From contig NC_079979.1 in the NCBI RefSeq assembly GCF_029852145.1, forward strand, positions 20,657,901 through 20,721,900: 64,000 nt of DNA, written 5' to 3'. Of the stretch, positions 10,621 through 22,230 are shown piece after piece. The notes beneath the pieces are model-generated. The model saw only the letters and a list, made by a program, of their open reading frames with translations, did not search any database and was not told the origin of the DNA. Position numbers and translations under genes: made by a program. Source of the stretch: Microplitis mediator (lineage: Eukaryota; Arthropoda; Insecta; Hymenoptera; Braconidae). Numbering within the stretch: position 1 is the stretch's first letter; each line of letters opens with the position of its first letter.

Positions 10621-13213
10621 TGACGTAAATTTTTTTTCCTCTCGGATGTCGACCGCCACTGTACACCCGAGAATGGGACACATTGTCACTCTCTATCCAA
10701 CATACCACCTATAATTAACGTACTGATTAATTTTTATACCACTCACCAGTCAAATATTATATTCACTCTAACTTTAAAATATTATTTCATTAATTACTAA
10801 CACTTTTCACTCTTCTATTTTTTTTTTTTTATAAATAATAAACTCAATTTTTCACGAGTTTTATTTCAATTGAGACTTGAGCTCCAATTAAATTGATTTT
10901 TATTTTTTTTATAAAAATAACAATAGTAGTATTGATAATAAAAATTTATATTTTCTTGAATATTATCATACAAAAGCCTCTTAGCAACAAAAACAATTTA
11001 AAGTGAAATATTAAAGCTATTTTGTAAATCGGTCGTAGCGTAAATGCAATTTCATTTATTTTCGATATGACCGACATTTGCGGTTACAATCAGCATCAAA
11101 TGTGTACTTTGTATTTTCATTCTTCCATATTTATATTTATTTTTAATGCACACATTCATATACTCGGTGCCATCTGGCATACATCTATTAGCTATTTTTC
11201 TGCATCACAATATATTTAACAGAGACAACAAATTTATTTTAACTGTCCCCATTTAATTTTTTCATTTATCATTTCAATTCATATGTATACTTTTAACAAA
11301 CAATAACTATATTTCAATTTCAACCACCCATTATTGTAACGAATAATTAAATATTAACTACAAAAAAAAAAGAAAAGGAAAAAAATTAACAACAAAATAA
11401 AAATTAAATTTTTTTTCTTCTCATCTCTGCGGAACAAATGTGAGTGCAGAGGACGGTGATGCGGATTCGAAGAGTCTGATTGACATTCGGTGGGCGCTAA
11501 ACCCATTGACGTATATATAGAGTAGTGAAGCCTAGTAGGCTAGAGAATTGCGCGGAGCGGGAAAGAGAATCAATTAATGGTAACGTCAAAGTCGGACGTT
11601 TGAAGGGAAATATCGGAGCGGTCTGCAATTTTAATGTCTCCGTCTCACCAGCCGTGGCATGATCGATCACACTCATCAATGAAACGAACGCTTTTTTATT
11701 TTTCAATTTTTTTTATTCTGACGATTAGAGAGAATGCTACTGCTTGTTCTCGCACCATTCTCATGTCATTTTTTATTGACACTCGTATTTAATCTTGACG
11801 ATAAATTCAAATCGCTTTTGTACTTGTGCAGAATTATTCAAGACATGATGCTGCCGGTTATCTTGCATCTCGAGATTTTCTGCAGACGTCTTCAATAAGA
11901 ACTGATTGCCAATCTCAAGAATTTTATTATTACTTTTTATGAATTATAAACTCGAGCTACTTTATCATCCTTTCAACCATCATTTGATGAAAATTTAGTA
12001 TTGAAGCAGAGATAATGTACGAGGACTTGAGTTGCTGATGACATGGTGTCTTGGAAAGGTTTCCTCCAGCAGACTGGGAGTCATAAACGATCAAGAATAG
12101 TGACACGTCCAACAGTGTGTAGCATAGGTAACTAATACAATGTACAAAGCAACTTTGGCTGTAAGCTAGAAGCTGTAAACTGGAAGCTCGGAACAGAGTA
12201 TACGCATGGGGCTACAATGAAACACAGCCACTACCAAGCGTCAATACCATTCGCGACAATATGACAATATGACAATAGCTGGCTGGACTACTGATGAACT
12301 AATACTACCGGGTCCCCGGTCTCGGCACTGGCATCGGCCCTAGCCCCGGCCCCGACAATGTCAGCTCAGTAGGAGTACGTGTATTACGTACCAGTCCATT
12401 CAATAGCTTCACGATGACCGAACGAATATGAATATTGCCTATTATATCCAAGAGTAACCGACCGAACCCGTATTACTTTCCTTTAATCAACCACCCATTC
12501 CATATCTCTGTTTCTATCCCTGTTCCTATTCTCCTCCTCATCCCCATTTCCAACTCAACTCGGCATACTATAATATTTTGGGCCTCTGGTACACTCTAGT
12601 TGGCTCGTAGTTGGCTCGTTTCTACTCTCACAGTCGCTTATTCGATACGAATAATAAGCTCTTCAGGATTTCCATATCAGTGCCCCCTGTCGTGCTTCCT
12701 CTTGTTCGTATCCAGTGTATTATTCATGAAAAAATTTCATCCCTCTTTTCTCTTCTCTCTTCATGTTCCGTCTCGTGTTTTACCATTCTCAGATGTCAAA
12801 GAAGTATTTTTGATTAAACCTCGATAGGGCTTTTCAACGACATTATATTTTGAATTAATTTCGTCAGCGTTCTATTATATCTACAGTCAACTCTTATTCA
12901 CAAACTTTTTTATTAAACTAAATAGAAAAAAAATATGTAGGTTCTTTTTTGAAATTTTAATTAAAATATTTATTGCATTACCGCTGGTAAAGCTGAAGAA
13001 AATAAAAATAATAATTTTAAAAGTTTGTTGTATAACATTTTAAATAATAACCTTGCATTTAAACATGCGGAGAGTATGTTCTACACAGTAGGCCTTTAAT
13101 TATCTGCTGGTATCATATTTCCAACAAGCTCGTTGATGAGTTCAATGGAGGGTTGTCTACAATGGCGTCTCTGCGTAACTGCCAGCCGCAAAGGTACCAA
13201 AGTTTAAATGTAT
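10621..13213. other. Non-coding stretch
   Basis: AT-rich DNA from 10700 to 11410 is followed by a mixed-composition segment. A GC-rich patch at about 12300-12400 has repeated CCCCGG-like motifs. The overlapping short frames near 12600-12830 have no features of a protein gene. Confidence 0.5.
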
Positions 13214-13272
13214 CACTACCACACCATCACCATCACCATTCCCATCACTACCACCACTACTACCACTACTAT
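13214..13272. repeat. ACC/ATC trinucleotide-like repeat
   Basis: This is an imperfect run of CAC, CAT and TAC triplets on the + strand (CACCATCACCATCACC type). Confidence 0.75.
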
Positions 13273-13335
13273 CGTGACAATCACCGACACATAAATAACT
13301 AACACAACTTTAATGTTAAATTAGTGAGTTAGCTA

Positions 13336-13545
13336 GTTTTCAGTTTTCCCTTTAATTTCGTTCTCAAACATTCTCATACAACACACATAAACCTAGAGCC
13401 TACTGTAATTTTATTTTCTTTATTACCTCCTTCGATACAAGATATTTTATTGCCGCTCACTTTTTGGGCCCTTAAGCTATAGATTGTAAACTAGTAAACC
13501 AGTTACGGGTAATGTTTAGAGTACAAAAGTTAAATCCCTCGCTAT
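13336..13545 (+). repeat. 210-bp duplicated unit, copy 1
   Basis: The segment beginning GTTTTCAGTTTTCCC and ending near AAATCCCTCGCTAT recurs at 14018-14227 at a constant 682-bp offset with no indels. By my count it differs at about six positions (roughly 97% identity). The unit has no evident coding function. Confidence 0.9.
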
Positions 13546-13565
13546 TTTCCACTATATTTAAATGG

Positions 13566-13998
13566 TGTATTACCGTACGATGGACGGTGTGGCTCAATAA
13601 GTTATAGATCAAATTGAATGGAATATAGTATAGTGCCGGATAGCTCAACTGGTAGAGCACTCGGCGCGATACCGAATTGGTCTGGGTTCGATTCCCAGTT
13701 CGGGCTATCTATATTTTTCTCAATTTATCTATAAATTGTCTTATTGCGAGGTTTTTTTGGTTTTCAAAAGGATGTTTATTTATAAAATTTTTCAATTACA
13801 TAATATATAAGTAATAAAGATCCTTATAACAACTTAAACACTAGATATTAATAATTTATGATTGGTTGTCATCTAGCGATGAGTCTTGCCAATTAACCTT
13901 TGCTTAACTTATTTCTTTAGTTATTCCTTATTTTTAATCCTTAACATTTTTAAATATGAATTAAATTCTTCTCTTATTGAGAGGTTTGCATGTTTAGG
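13566..13998 (+). mobile_element. tRNA-like (SINE-like) insertion with 20-bp target duplication
   Basis: This 433-bp segment is bounded on both sides by the identical 20-mer TTTCCACTATATTTAAATGG (13546-13565 and 13999-14018). It separates the two copies of the 210-bp unit, so the simplest history is an insertion at the junction of a pre-existing tandem duplication. It contains a tRNA-like pol III promoter at 13634-13706. No clean poly(A) tail is visible at either end. Calling it a SINE is an inference from the long target duplication plus the A and B boxes. Confidence 0.6.
13634..13706 (+). tRNA. tRNA-like sequence with A and B boxes (probably SINE head or tRNA pseudogene)
   Basis: A tRNA-like fold is visible. 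The A box is TAGCTCAACTGG (13641-13652), the B box is GGTTCGATTCC (13685-13695), the D stem is GCTC/GAGC and the T stem is CTGGG/CCCAG. The fold is imperfect: the acceptor stem has two mismatches at its outer end, and the anticodon stem has one. The seven-base anticodon loop CGCGATA lacks the invariant T33. Read literally the anticodon would be CGA (Ser), yet the long variable arm of tRNA-Ser is absent. A functional tRNA is therefore unlikely. The pol III promoter boxes are intact, which fits a tRNA-derived SINE. Confidence 0.55.
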
Positions 13999-14017
13999 TT
14001 TCCACTATATTTAAATG

Positions 14018-14227
14018 GTTTTCAGTTTTCCCTTTAATTTTGTTCTCAAACATTCTCATACAACACACATAAACCTAGATCCTACTGTAATTTTATTTTC
14101 TTTATTACCTCCTTCGATACAAGATATTTTATTGCCGCTCACTCTTTGGGCCCTTAAGCTATAGATTGTAAACCAGTAAACCAGTTACGGGTAATGTTTG
14201 GAGTACAACAGTTAAATCCCTCGCTAT
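14018..14227 (+). repeat. 210-bp duplicated unit, copy 2
   Basis: This is the second copy of the 13336-13545 unit. It abuts the right 20-bp direct repeat of the insertion. Similarity stops after TCGCTAT. Confidence 0.9.
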
Positions 14228-16027
14228 ATTACTATTTCTTGGTGGTCCTGCGTCTTATTCCCTAACCCGGTTATGTAACTCGTGCGTCAATTCGTACAAT
14301 TGAGCTAAGGCCACTTGTATAAACACAACATTATTGTTGAAAGTTTCTGAGGAACAACAACTAACTGCTGGATTAAATCCACAAACGGGTTTTGTAAGGA
14401 GCTGTTATCTCTTCTTGTAAACCCACAAGTACTCATCATTTTGACTTTAACGGCATCCAGTTAAATCATTTTGTTTTTAAAACCTCTAGTGTGTACTCAG
14501 CGCTCGTTATTATTATCAAAACTAATAAGATATTTTAATGAATTTTTCAAGCCGGGATCGAAAATTAATTAGGGATTTAAATTTTTTATCAAAGAAAAGA
14601 GAACGAGAAAGTAAGTAATAAAGAGACGGGAGGAACGAGAACTTTGTCGTATGAGTAATTAATTCATTTGATTTATGTGGTACAAAGGAACCGAATGCTA
14701 ATTTGTATTGACTTATTAGCAGTGCATGAGAGTAGTTTCTAGTTGATATATACATATATTGTTTCGCTGGTGTATATACTGTGCTTCCCCGTTTCTCTCG
14801 CCTGGGTTCCTATATACAGAATACCTACAAGCATGGTAGTCATAGTAGATATTGAGACCACCACTAGTAACAGTAGGAACAGTAGCAATAGCAATACCAC
14901 CACCCAGAATGGAGTTGGTTCGTGTGACTGTCCAAGGGCATCCACGCGCAGCGAGAAATGCACGTACAAAGGCGACACTGAGCCCAGTTGGACGTCGTGA
15001 GAGACACACAATCGTTAATTAAAGTGCCTTCCCTTGTTCGACTTAGATCGATCGGTTGTTGGTTCGCTGCCGGCAGTGCCTTCCCTGCCCTCTGGTTCTC
15101 TATGGTGCCACTCCTGCCGCTGTTAGACCAAGAAAAACATTACCAAGCCCTCTTGCACCTTTCTTTCATTTATTTTCCTCGCCCGTATTCTTCATTTTTT
15201 ATTGCTACGATCCTATTACAAATTAATTGTCACAAAAAAAACCCCTTTAATTAATTTAATGTACAGTTTATTTTTTTTATTTTTTTACTTTTTAAGGAAA
15301 AATAGAATAAAAATTATGAGAATGGTTATTTGATATTGCGATGGCAGTAAGAAAAAAAATATTGTTTAGAATAAAAATAAAGAGTCGTTGATTAATCAAA
15401 GAATTCCATTGAGTAGCAAGAGCCGGCGGTAGTGATAGTAGTGATGGTTGTAACGGTGGTAGTGGTATCTGTGAGCCCTTGAAATGCTTTTATCTGGCAC
15501 CCTCGACTCGAAGCCCGCCGGACACAGCAAACAACCGGCCTTTATCCACCATCGCCAGGACGCAATCCCGAGCTCTGATGTTGAGTTTCGTCCTGAGTCT
15601 GAAAGGTAAAAATGTGCGTAAGTTTAACTTTATCTCTCCCCACTCGCACTCATGCCGCTTTATATTATCTCCAACCCTCTCTTACTTTTACTATATATAG
15701 ATATATATATGTATATTTAATGTACTGTACAGTGAGTACGCGCCTGCGTATCAAAAGTTTCAAGTTAACGCTTGTTTGAACTAGTGTATAATTACAAAGT
15801 TTCAAATAATTTGAATTTCTGTACATTTGCCTAAATAAACGGTTTATGAATAAGATAATACGAGATGTTTATCTTAACTATTTATAGTTGTAAAACTTTT
15901 TTATTTTATTTATTTAAATATGCATTAAAAATGTACACCATTAAATTTATTCAATTTTAATTATTCATTATTTATTCAAATTTCATTTCGAAAAACTTAA
16001 AAATTCATTAGTAAATTTATATTTTTG
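14228..16027. other. Non-coding stretch with a short open frame
   Basis: A minus-strand ATG frame of 44 codons (14439 down to 14305) is more protein-like than most here. It begins MMSTCGFTRRDN and contains NPFVDLIQQLVVVPQ, but it has no splice or domain support. A GC-richer patch at 14750-15130 is open in several frames at once, which indicates composition rather than coding. I see no recognisable gene. Confidence 0.45.
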
Positions 16028-16275
16028 TACACAGAAAAAAAGAATTTCTTGGTGCAAGAAATATTTTGTATGATGAATTGAAGACAAAAATTTTTCTTGA
16101 CTCAAGAATTTTTTTCTCGCCTAAAAAATTTTTTTCTCGTTCCGAGAAAATTTTTTCTTACCCCAAGAAAAGTTTTGTTTTCACTTTATGATACAAAAAA
16201 TTTCTAGGGTCAAGTAAAAATTTTCTTAAAACAAGAAAAAATTTTTTGCGCCAAGAAATCATTTTTTTCTGTGTA
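16028..16275 (-). mobile_element. Palindromic MITE family 1, copy 2 (248 bp)
   Basis: This is the inverted counterpart of 1625-1872. It starts TACACAGAAAAAAAG and ends TTTTTTTCTGTGTA, with TA at each edge and identical length. Read as reverse complement it follows copy 1 base for base with scattered substitutions, mainly transitions. The near-perfect conservation of length suggests both copies are fairly young. Confidence 0.88.
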
Positions 16276-17941
16276 ACTATTGTGTCGAAAAAAATAAATT
16301 TTAAAATTAAAAGTTGTTTATTATTTGTTGTAAATGATAAATAAATATAACGGATTTATATAGCGCATTGTGTTGACATAAAATAAAAAGGGATATGTCT
16401 CAAGTTGAATAAAAAATTCCATATGTTTTAGCATTACTTGGTTCTAGCGTTCTGTTCGGTCGATACACAATGTAGCTAGGACGAGATTGACCGGGGGGGT
16501 TTTCGCGGAGCCGAGGGAGCGAAGGGGTTCCGAAAGGATGAAGGGAGGAAGTGGAATGAAGGGGGTTAGAACCACCGTGCTCCGGCATATTCATGAGCGC
16601 TGAGTGCGCAGGGTTTCAACCAATATGTTGGGCGTATTGTCGTCATATACATATATAATATATATATATGTATATATAGTTAGATATATAGATATGACGG
16701 TGCAGATACATGCCGGAGAAACACATGCCTGCTCCCGTTGGTTGGCGCAGCTTCGCGTAAATTTATATATAGATATAAATGCATACATGCAAATACACGA
16801 ATTATGCTGGCGTGTGATGGTATAGTGGTTGGTTGTTGGACTATGCGCGAAATATCGGTGGTACTGCAGTTTCTCGAGCGTAAGTAAGGTCGCTCTGTGT
16901 GTCTGTTCAGCAGCTTTCGGGTGGCTATGACCCGACGGCTGTGCGTTATGCGAATGGTCCTCTCTACTACAAAACCCAACCCCAGCTACTATGGAATGCG
17001 ATAACGAACCGCTCGCCCTTGTAAACTTTTCGACGAGATAGCATTTATGTGTTGGTATTTCTTCGTTATATAACATGATAAACTTTATCGTGCACGAACA
17101 AGCTCTATGCTGCTTAAAATAATATTTTTAAAGTCAATTGTTCCGCAAAACCAAACATTCCGACCTCAAATCCTCATATTTTAATCATTATACCTAGATT
17201 TTATCTCAAATATCTGCTTTACCGACCGCAAAATCTACCTAGCCAAGTTTAATCATCAACATTTTTTATTCATTCATCAAATCCACGTGATTGAATCACG
17301 TTTTCTGCTGTTCTGAAACTTGTGAAAAAAAAATAAAGCCTAATTTTTCCAATAATTACTGATTCGCTGCTACGAGCTATTCTCAGACTAATAAATCGCG
17401 GCTTAGGAACTCGAATTCATGGACATGCATGCACACGTAGTTTAGAACAGAGGATTAAGTATATGTATGCAGTAGCTAAAGACGAGAGATGGCCATAATA
17501 TTGTAACTATAAAGTAAGTATATAATGCATCTAGCTATATAGATGTATAGATATACAAGTATTGTAGACATAGACACAACCAAACTATAATCGCAGCAAC
17601 TTTCCTAATCACTGCAAGGCCTCAGGTAACGTCTGTGCGAACCTATACCATACACGAAACGTATAACTAAACACGATGCAACTGAGAATACAAGTCACGA
17701 AAGCTTGATGAGCGAAGCCAAGTCACGCGCGTAATAAGCGTCATGGTTGTGTCTATCTTCCGTCTTAGGTCAGGGCCCCTTTCCCTCCTTCAACTATTTC
17801 TCCTCCGTTTCCTTCTCTCTCGACAACGCGTTCATTACCTTCTTGTGCATCAGTCTATGCAAGTCCTCAAGCGGTGACAATTACCTCGACATAATTTTCA
17901 ATGTACTAAACTATTCATCACCGCTATGAATTACTAATAAC

Positions 17942-17973
<32 letters not shown>

Positions 17974-18597
17974 TATAATACTAAAAATAAAATTTAAATA
18001 GATTTTAATTATAGATGGCAATTTCTGGTCGATTTGAACCCTTTTAAAAGTAACGGTCATCCTTATAAATAATTCACTGATGAGGAACCTTATCAATGCT
18101 TTATGACGTTCGTTAGATTAACGAACCATGAGCCAATATTTCACGCAAGTTGTCTACTGAATAAATGCAACAAGCGTAATCACCAGAAAAAGTTTGTCCC
18201 TGTTGCGAGTGCCGGCTCAAATCGATGGGGGGAAAATAAAAAAATAAAACCCTTTCTGCGCGTGTAATACGAACTTTGATCCCTTTGGAGTATATTTATG
18301 GGTATGGGGAGCCATCACCATACGTACTAGGGCAATGCCATGTCCAATGGCTCGTCCAATGTTTGCATGAACGTTTGTCCTGCCAACCGGTATTTGGTTA
18401 ATCAGCGAGTTTGTTGTCTACAGTTGATCTCACTCACGTCATTCTCTATATATCCTCATCCGAGTTCACTCATTCTACATTCAAGTCTACACCATACAAT
18501 ATATACTATACTATGTATCATGTAACACCATATTAAACTATACTGCATCATAGTGCAAACGAGTTAGTTAATGGTGCGGAATGACTACTGTTTCAGT
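16276..18597. other. Non-coding stretch containing the longest chance ORF
   Basis: The 161-codon minus-strand frame at 16591-17076 is the longest in the window. It overlaps frames of 73 and 99 codons on both strands and includes translation of a TATA-rich repeat, with a run of Tyr and Ile. It has no domain, so I treat it as a composition effect of the GC-richer region at 16450-17060. A TTA repeat lies at 17945-17973. Confidence 0.5.
17945..17973. repeat. TTA microsatellite
   Basis: This is a pure ATT trinucleotide run of about nine units. Confidence 0.9.
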
Positions 18598-18655
18598 AAT
18601 TACTTCCAGGCTGGATGTATTTTTCCCCATAAAAAACATTCCTTTAAATATTTTT
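18598..18655 (+). repeat. Diverged dispersed repeat, copy 2
   Basis: This is partner of 6544-6605. Both contain TTACTTCCAGGCTG followed by a conserved TAAAAAAC segment about 20 bases later. Confidence 0.45.
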
Positions 18656-20165
18656 TAATACTTTTTTTTTCGTTCAGTGTCTACTCATCTGAATGATTAA
18701 TAAAAAAAATTATTTTGTCAAGTTTAAAAAATAATAAACCACAAAAAAAATGAATTTCCAAATTAATAATGACCAAAAATTAAATCATTACTAGTTTATT
18801 AGGAAAGTTAACAAGTTTTAAAAGTTGATATTGAAGTAACCAGCAGTTTAAATAAAATAAACGTGAATAAATCGGCAATTTAGGCATTAACAAAATTAGA
18901 AATTGACTTAGCCTATCCCCGGAGGGCGTTTGCACCCGGGTCATTGAGTCTACACGATTGCCACGGTGGTTTTTGGCCCGCGGTTAAATTTTAAACGCGC
19001 CCATTGCCGAGACTAAAGCCCCAGACTCGAGCCAGATACAAACACTAACATACACACACACACACTCACACAGACATACATACACTATCGAGTACTCTAA
19101 GCTATGCCATCTGGCTCGCGGTGGTGTATAAACGATTGGAACCACTCTGGGGATATTTGGGAACGGATCATCGAGTACAAGCGCCGCGGGGCCGCGGAAG
19201 CTTTTCCCTCTTCGATTGGATCTATCCACCCTACACTATATACTTTTCTACCTTTCTCATATCTATTTTCTCTGAACCCTTGAACTTCGGCCAGGTCGAT
19301 TAGGATTACGCTGTCGCTATTACTCTATTATCTCTCTATCCACCTCCAAACATTTCAATCTCCACAGCTATTTATTTATTCCGCTGGCTATCCTTTGTAT
19401 TTAGAGCCACATATGTACAATATGCTGATCGAATAAGCAACAGCGTCATAAATAATTCATTAAATAATTTACATTTAATATGTTATCGATTTAGAGAGGA
19501 TCAAAATGTCATTTTATTCAAAGTTGAGTCCTTTGTCACGTCATGAAAAATTTTTTTCATCTAATATATAATGTGGGGCACCAAAATGACGCTCAGTTTC
19601 ATTTAATTGTCTTTTATGTAAGCTATTGGCAGTCAACCCTTTTGACATACGATCTCAATAATGAACTCTGGCGCACGATCAAACTGCCTTACATTAGAAG
19701 CTATCGCACCCCTCGGGTCGTTGTTTGTTAACCGTTTGCCATCAGACCATGTGTGGGTGTATGTTTATGTATGTGTGCGAACTTAGCATTTTGGGCGCGC
19801 GAGGACTCCAGTGAAAACATTTTCCGTGAATGCATTAGCATATTTACTCGACGATCCTCGCGAGGGATGATAGCCCGTGAGGAGGCGTGGGTAAATCTTG
19901 TATACTCTGACGTCTGTATTGATGGTTTAAATAAATGTTCATGTGATACGAGTCCTTTGATGCTCGTAAACTTCATTGACCTAAAAAAACATTTTTAGCT
20001 AACGGACAGGTATTAAAAATAAATAAATATGTTTACGCTCAATTTTATTCGCAAAAACATTAACAAAAGGGATCAATTCATTGGCAGAAATAATTACAAA
20101 AGTTCAAAAAACTGTAACTTTTGTTTGAATTTTATAATGAAATTTTATTCATAAAGATACAATAA
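18656..20165. other. Non-coding stretch with GC-rich patches
   Basis: GC-rich patches lie at 18905-19025 and 19110-19215. The latter contains CGCCGCGGGGCCGCGG and is open in two frames at once, so I do not call a gene. A CA-type run is at 19050-19083. No exon with matching splice sites was found. Confidence 0.5.
19050..19083. repeat. CA dinucleotide repeat
   Basis: This is an imperfect AC run with CAT and CAG interruptions. Confidence 0.8.
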
Positions 20166-20167
20166 TA

Positions 20168-20711
20168 CACTGTAAAAAATCACCGGGGTAAGTCCAAACG
20201 GTGTAGGTGTTAAAATTATCGGTGTTAAATTTACCCCTGAAAGCGGTGTGAAAATAACGCCGTCACCGGTGTAAATATTCTAGACCGGTGTGAAAATAAC
20301 GCCGTCACCGGTGTAAATATTCTGTACCGGTGTTAAAATAACGCCGCCACCGGTGTAAATATTCTAGATCGGTGTTAAAATAACGCCGCCGCCGGTGTAG
20401 ATATTCTTTACCAGTGTTAAAATATTTTACTTTGTGAATATTTTTACTTACTCGATCACTATACTTGTTAAAAAATGATATATTTTATTAATTTTCATAA
20501 AGAACTGACATTTTTTGTGTTTTATAATCTTTAAAGTTAATAACCCAAGCGGACGCAGTTTACCCTGCTTTTACACCGGTTATCCCGCTTTTACACCAAT
20601 GTTACTCCGTTTTTACACCGGTTACCCCGCCTTTACACCGATTTTACTCCGCTTTTACACCGGTTACCCTGATTTAACACCGGTATTTTTAACACCGCTC
20701 TTTTTACAGTG
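20168..20711 (-). mobile_element. ACCGGTGT-rich MITE family 2, copy C (544 bp)
   Basis: The element is in reverse orientation relative to copies A and B. It begins CACTGTAAAAAATCACCGGGG and ends CTCTTTTTACAGTG, with TA on both sides. The AATATTC-type array comes first (four ACCGGTGT-plus-AATATTC units). The core and a short array of GTTACCCCGCTTTTACACCG-type units follow. This left-type array is much shorter than in copy B. Confidence 0.9.
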
Positions 20712-20725
20712 TAGTAACTGGAGTT

Positions 20726-20746
20726 ATAGATAGATAGATAGATAGA
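20726..20746. repeat. TAGA tetranucleotide microsatellite
   Basis: About five TAGA units lie just outside the right end of the MITE at 20711. Confidence 0.85.
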
Positions 20747-20962
20747 AATTTTGTTTGTTTGGCCATGGAGTCTAAGCTCCTTGCGGCCATCCTTTATACA
20801 TTCAATTACAATTCTTGTATAGTATAACAATCGAGTTTTATACATCATTGCGATTATTAAGTAATTTACATTTATAAATAATTAATTTTAATCTTAAATT
20901 AGAACAATTTTAATATAACTGTTAATAATTATTATCATTATTATTATTATGTATACTGTATA

Positions 20963-21103
20963 CTCTCTAAACATGAATAAGTGAAATAAGTGAATATTCA
21001 CTAATTCTGAGTGCCAACCGAACCACTTTTTAAAATTAGTGGTTCGGTTTGCACTTGGAATTAGTGAATATTCACTTATTTTCACTAATTCATGTTTAGA
21101 GAG
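20963..21103. mobile_element. Palindromic MITE family 4 (141 bp)
   Basis: The termini are CTCTCTAAACATGAAT and ATTCATGTTTAGAGAG, bounded by TA on both sides. The arms pair for most of the length (AAGTGAATATTCACTAATTC on the left mirrors the right). A short central loop is flanked by AACCGAACCACT and AGTGGTTCGGTT. It has no coding capacity, and as RNA it would fold into one long hairpin. Confidence 0.88.
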
Positions 21104-21105
21104 TA

Positions 21106-22162
21106 GTAAAATAATCTAGTTTCATACATCATTGTAATTATTAAGTAATTTAAGTTATAGATTTTAAAATTTTAATAATTGTTCAAGTCATGAATAATAA
21201 TTGATAATTAATTTGGTTCTTGAATGAAAATTAGCATAAATAATGAATTACATTAATATCAATTGAGTGTTGATGACAAACCAGAATAGCATTAAATTCC
21301 TTGACATGGACGTGTTTCAAAGTTTGCACACAAAGAGACTGCATTACAACTACGTGAGTATACACGAAATTTGAAGTACATTATCGTGCCGACAGTGTGT
21401 ACACATACACACACCGATATACATATGTATAATTCTCTTGCAAACACCTAGTGTCCGCGGAAGTAAAGAAGGTTACACAATTGTTAATCAAGTCACTATT
21501 GACAGATGAAATGATATCTGAATGCCCAAAATTATCACCACCGAGCTGTGATAATTGGATAGCGCGTGGTTTTGCGTGCAACCCGGATGCCCTGTTAGCG
21601 TAAATGTTAACTCCATACATCCAGTGCACACACACACATTTACACACATATATATTCATATTTATATATATGTAGATCTATCATTTCATACAAATTTTAC
21701 TAATATCACGATAGGTGCTCGTCAGAGGGTTAAACGCGCATAAATGTCCGTCGATTCGTGGCTAAAGAATTTTCCCTACAGCTTTTGTTCACTTCTCTCT
21801 ATTGAATTTTATTCCAGACATATTCACCATCACTGTACAACAATAGATATTATTAATAAATACCTTTGGAAAGCTCTGAATTATTAACCAATAAAATAAA
21901 TAAATACATTTATTTTAAAAAAATAATGACAAGTTGTAAAGGTGTCGGTATCCAGCTTTATCGAGTTGTAAAAAGTATAGCATAGTGAGCATGAAATGTG
22001 CGTAAATCGATAAACCGGATCGTCTGTAAAGCAGGAAACAGCCTTATCAATGTTATACACTCGGTAGCCTATAACTCAAACCGATAAAACGGTCCATTCG
22101 TTAGCTAACGATTTTTGAAACAGGATCCTCACTGGGTGGATCGCGTTGTAGCTGTGAGTGTC
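21106..22162. other. AT-rich non-coding stretch
   Basis: No gene is recognised here. A patch of CA and TA dinucleotides is present at about 21395-21430 and 21620-21680. Confidence 0.5.
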
Positions 22163-22230
22163 ATGGATCCGGTGACAGTCCTGGGGCTGCTGATGGCTCG
22201 CGTTGCTTTCTTTTATCTCGCCGGCGTCAG
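22163..22230 (+). CDS. Candidate first coding exon with hydrophobic N-terminus
   Basis: An ATG at 22163 opens a frame reading MDPVTVLGLLMARVAFFYLA, then GVR and a stop. A possible splice donor, CAG|GTGACA, falls at 22230/22231, just before the stop. The peptide looks like a short signal or anchor sequence and the segment is GC-richer than its surroundings. Against it, the donor lacks G at +5, an Arg interrupts the hydrophobic core, and I found no partner exon. If real it would start a secreted or membrane protein distinct from the 28316 gene. I would not annotate it without transcript support. Confidence 0.2.

Noticed and set aside
16591..17076. 161-codon minus-strand ORF, the longest in the window
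   Set aside because: It overlaps other open frames on both strands, includes translation of a TATA-rich simple repeat and shows no domain. GC-richer composition explains the lack of stops.
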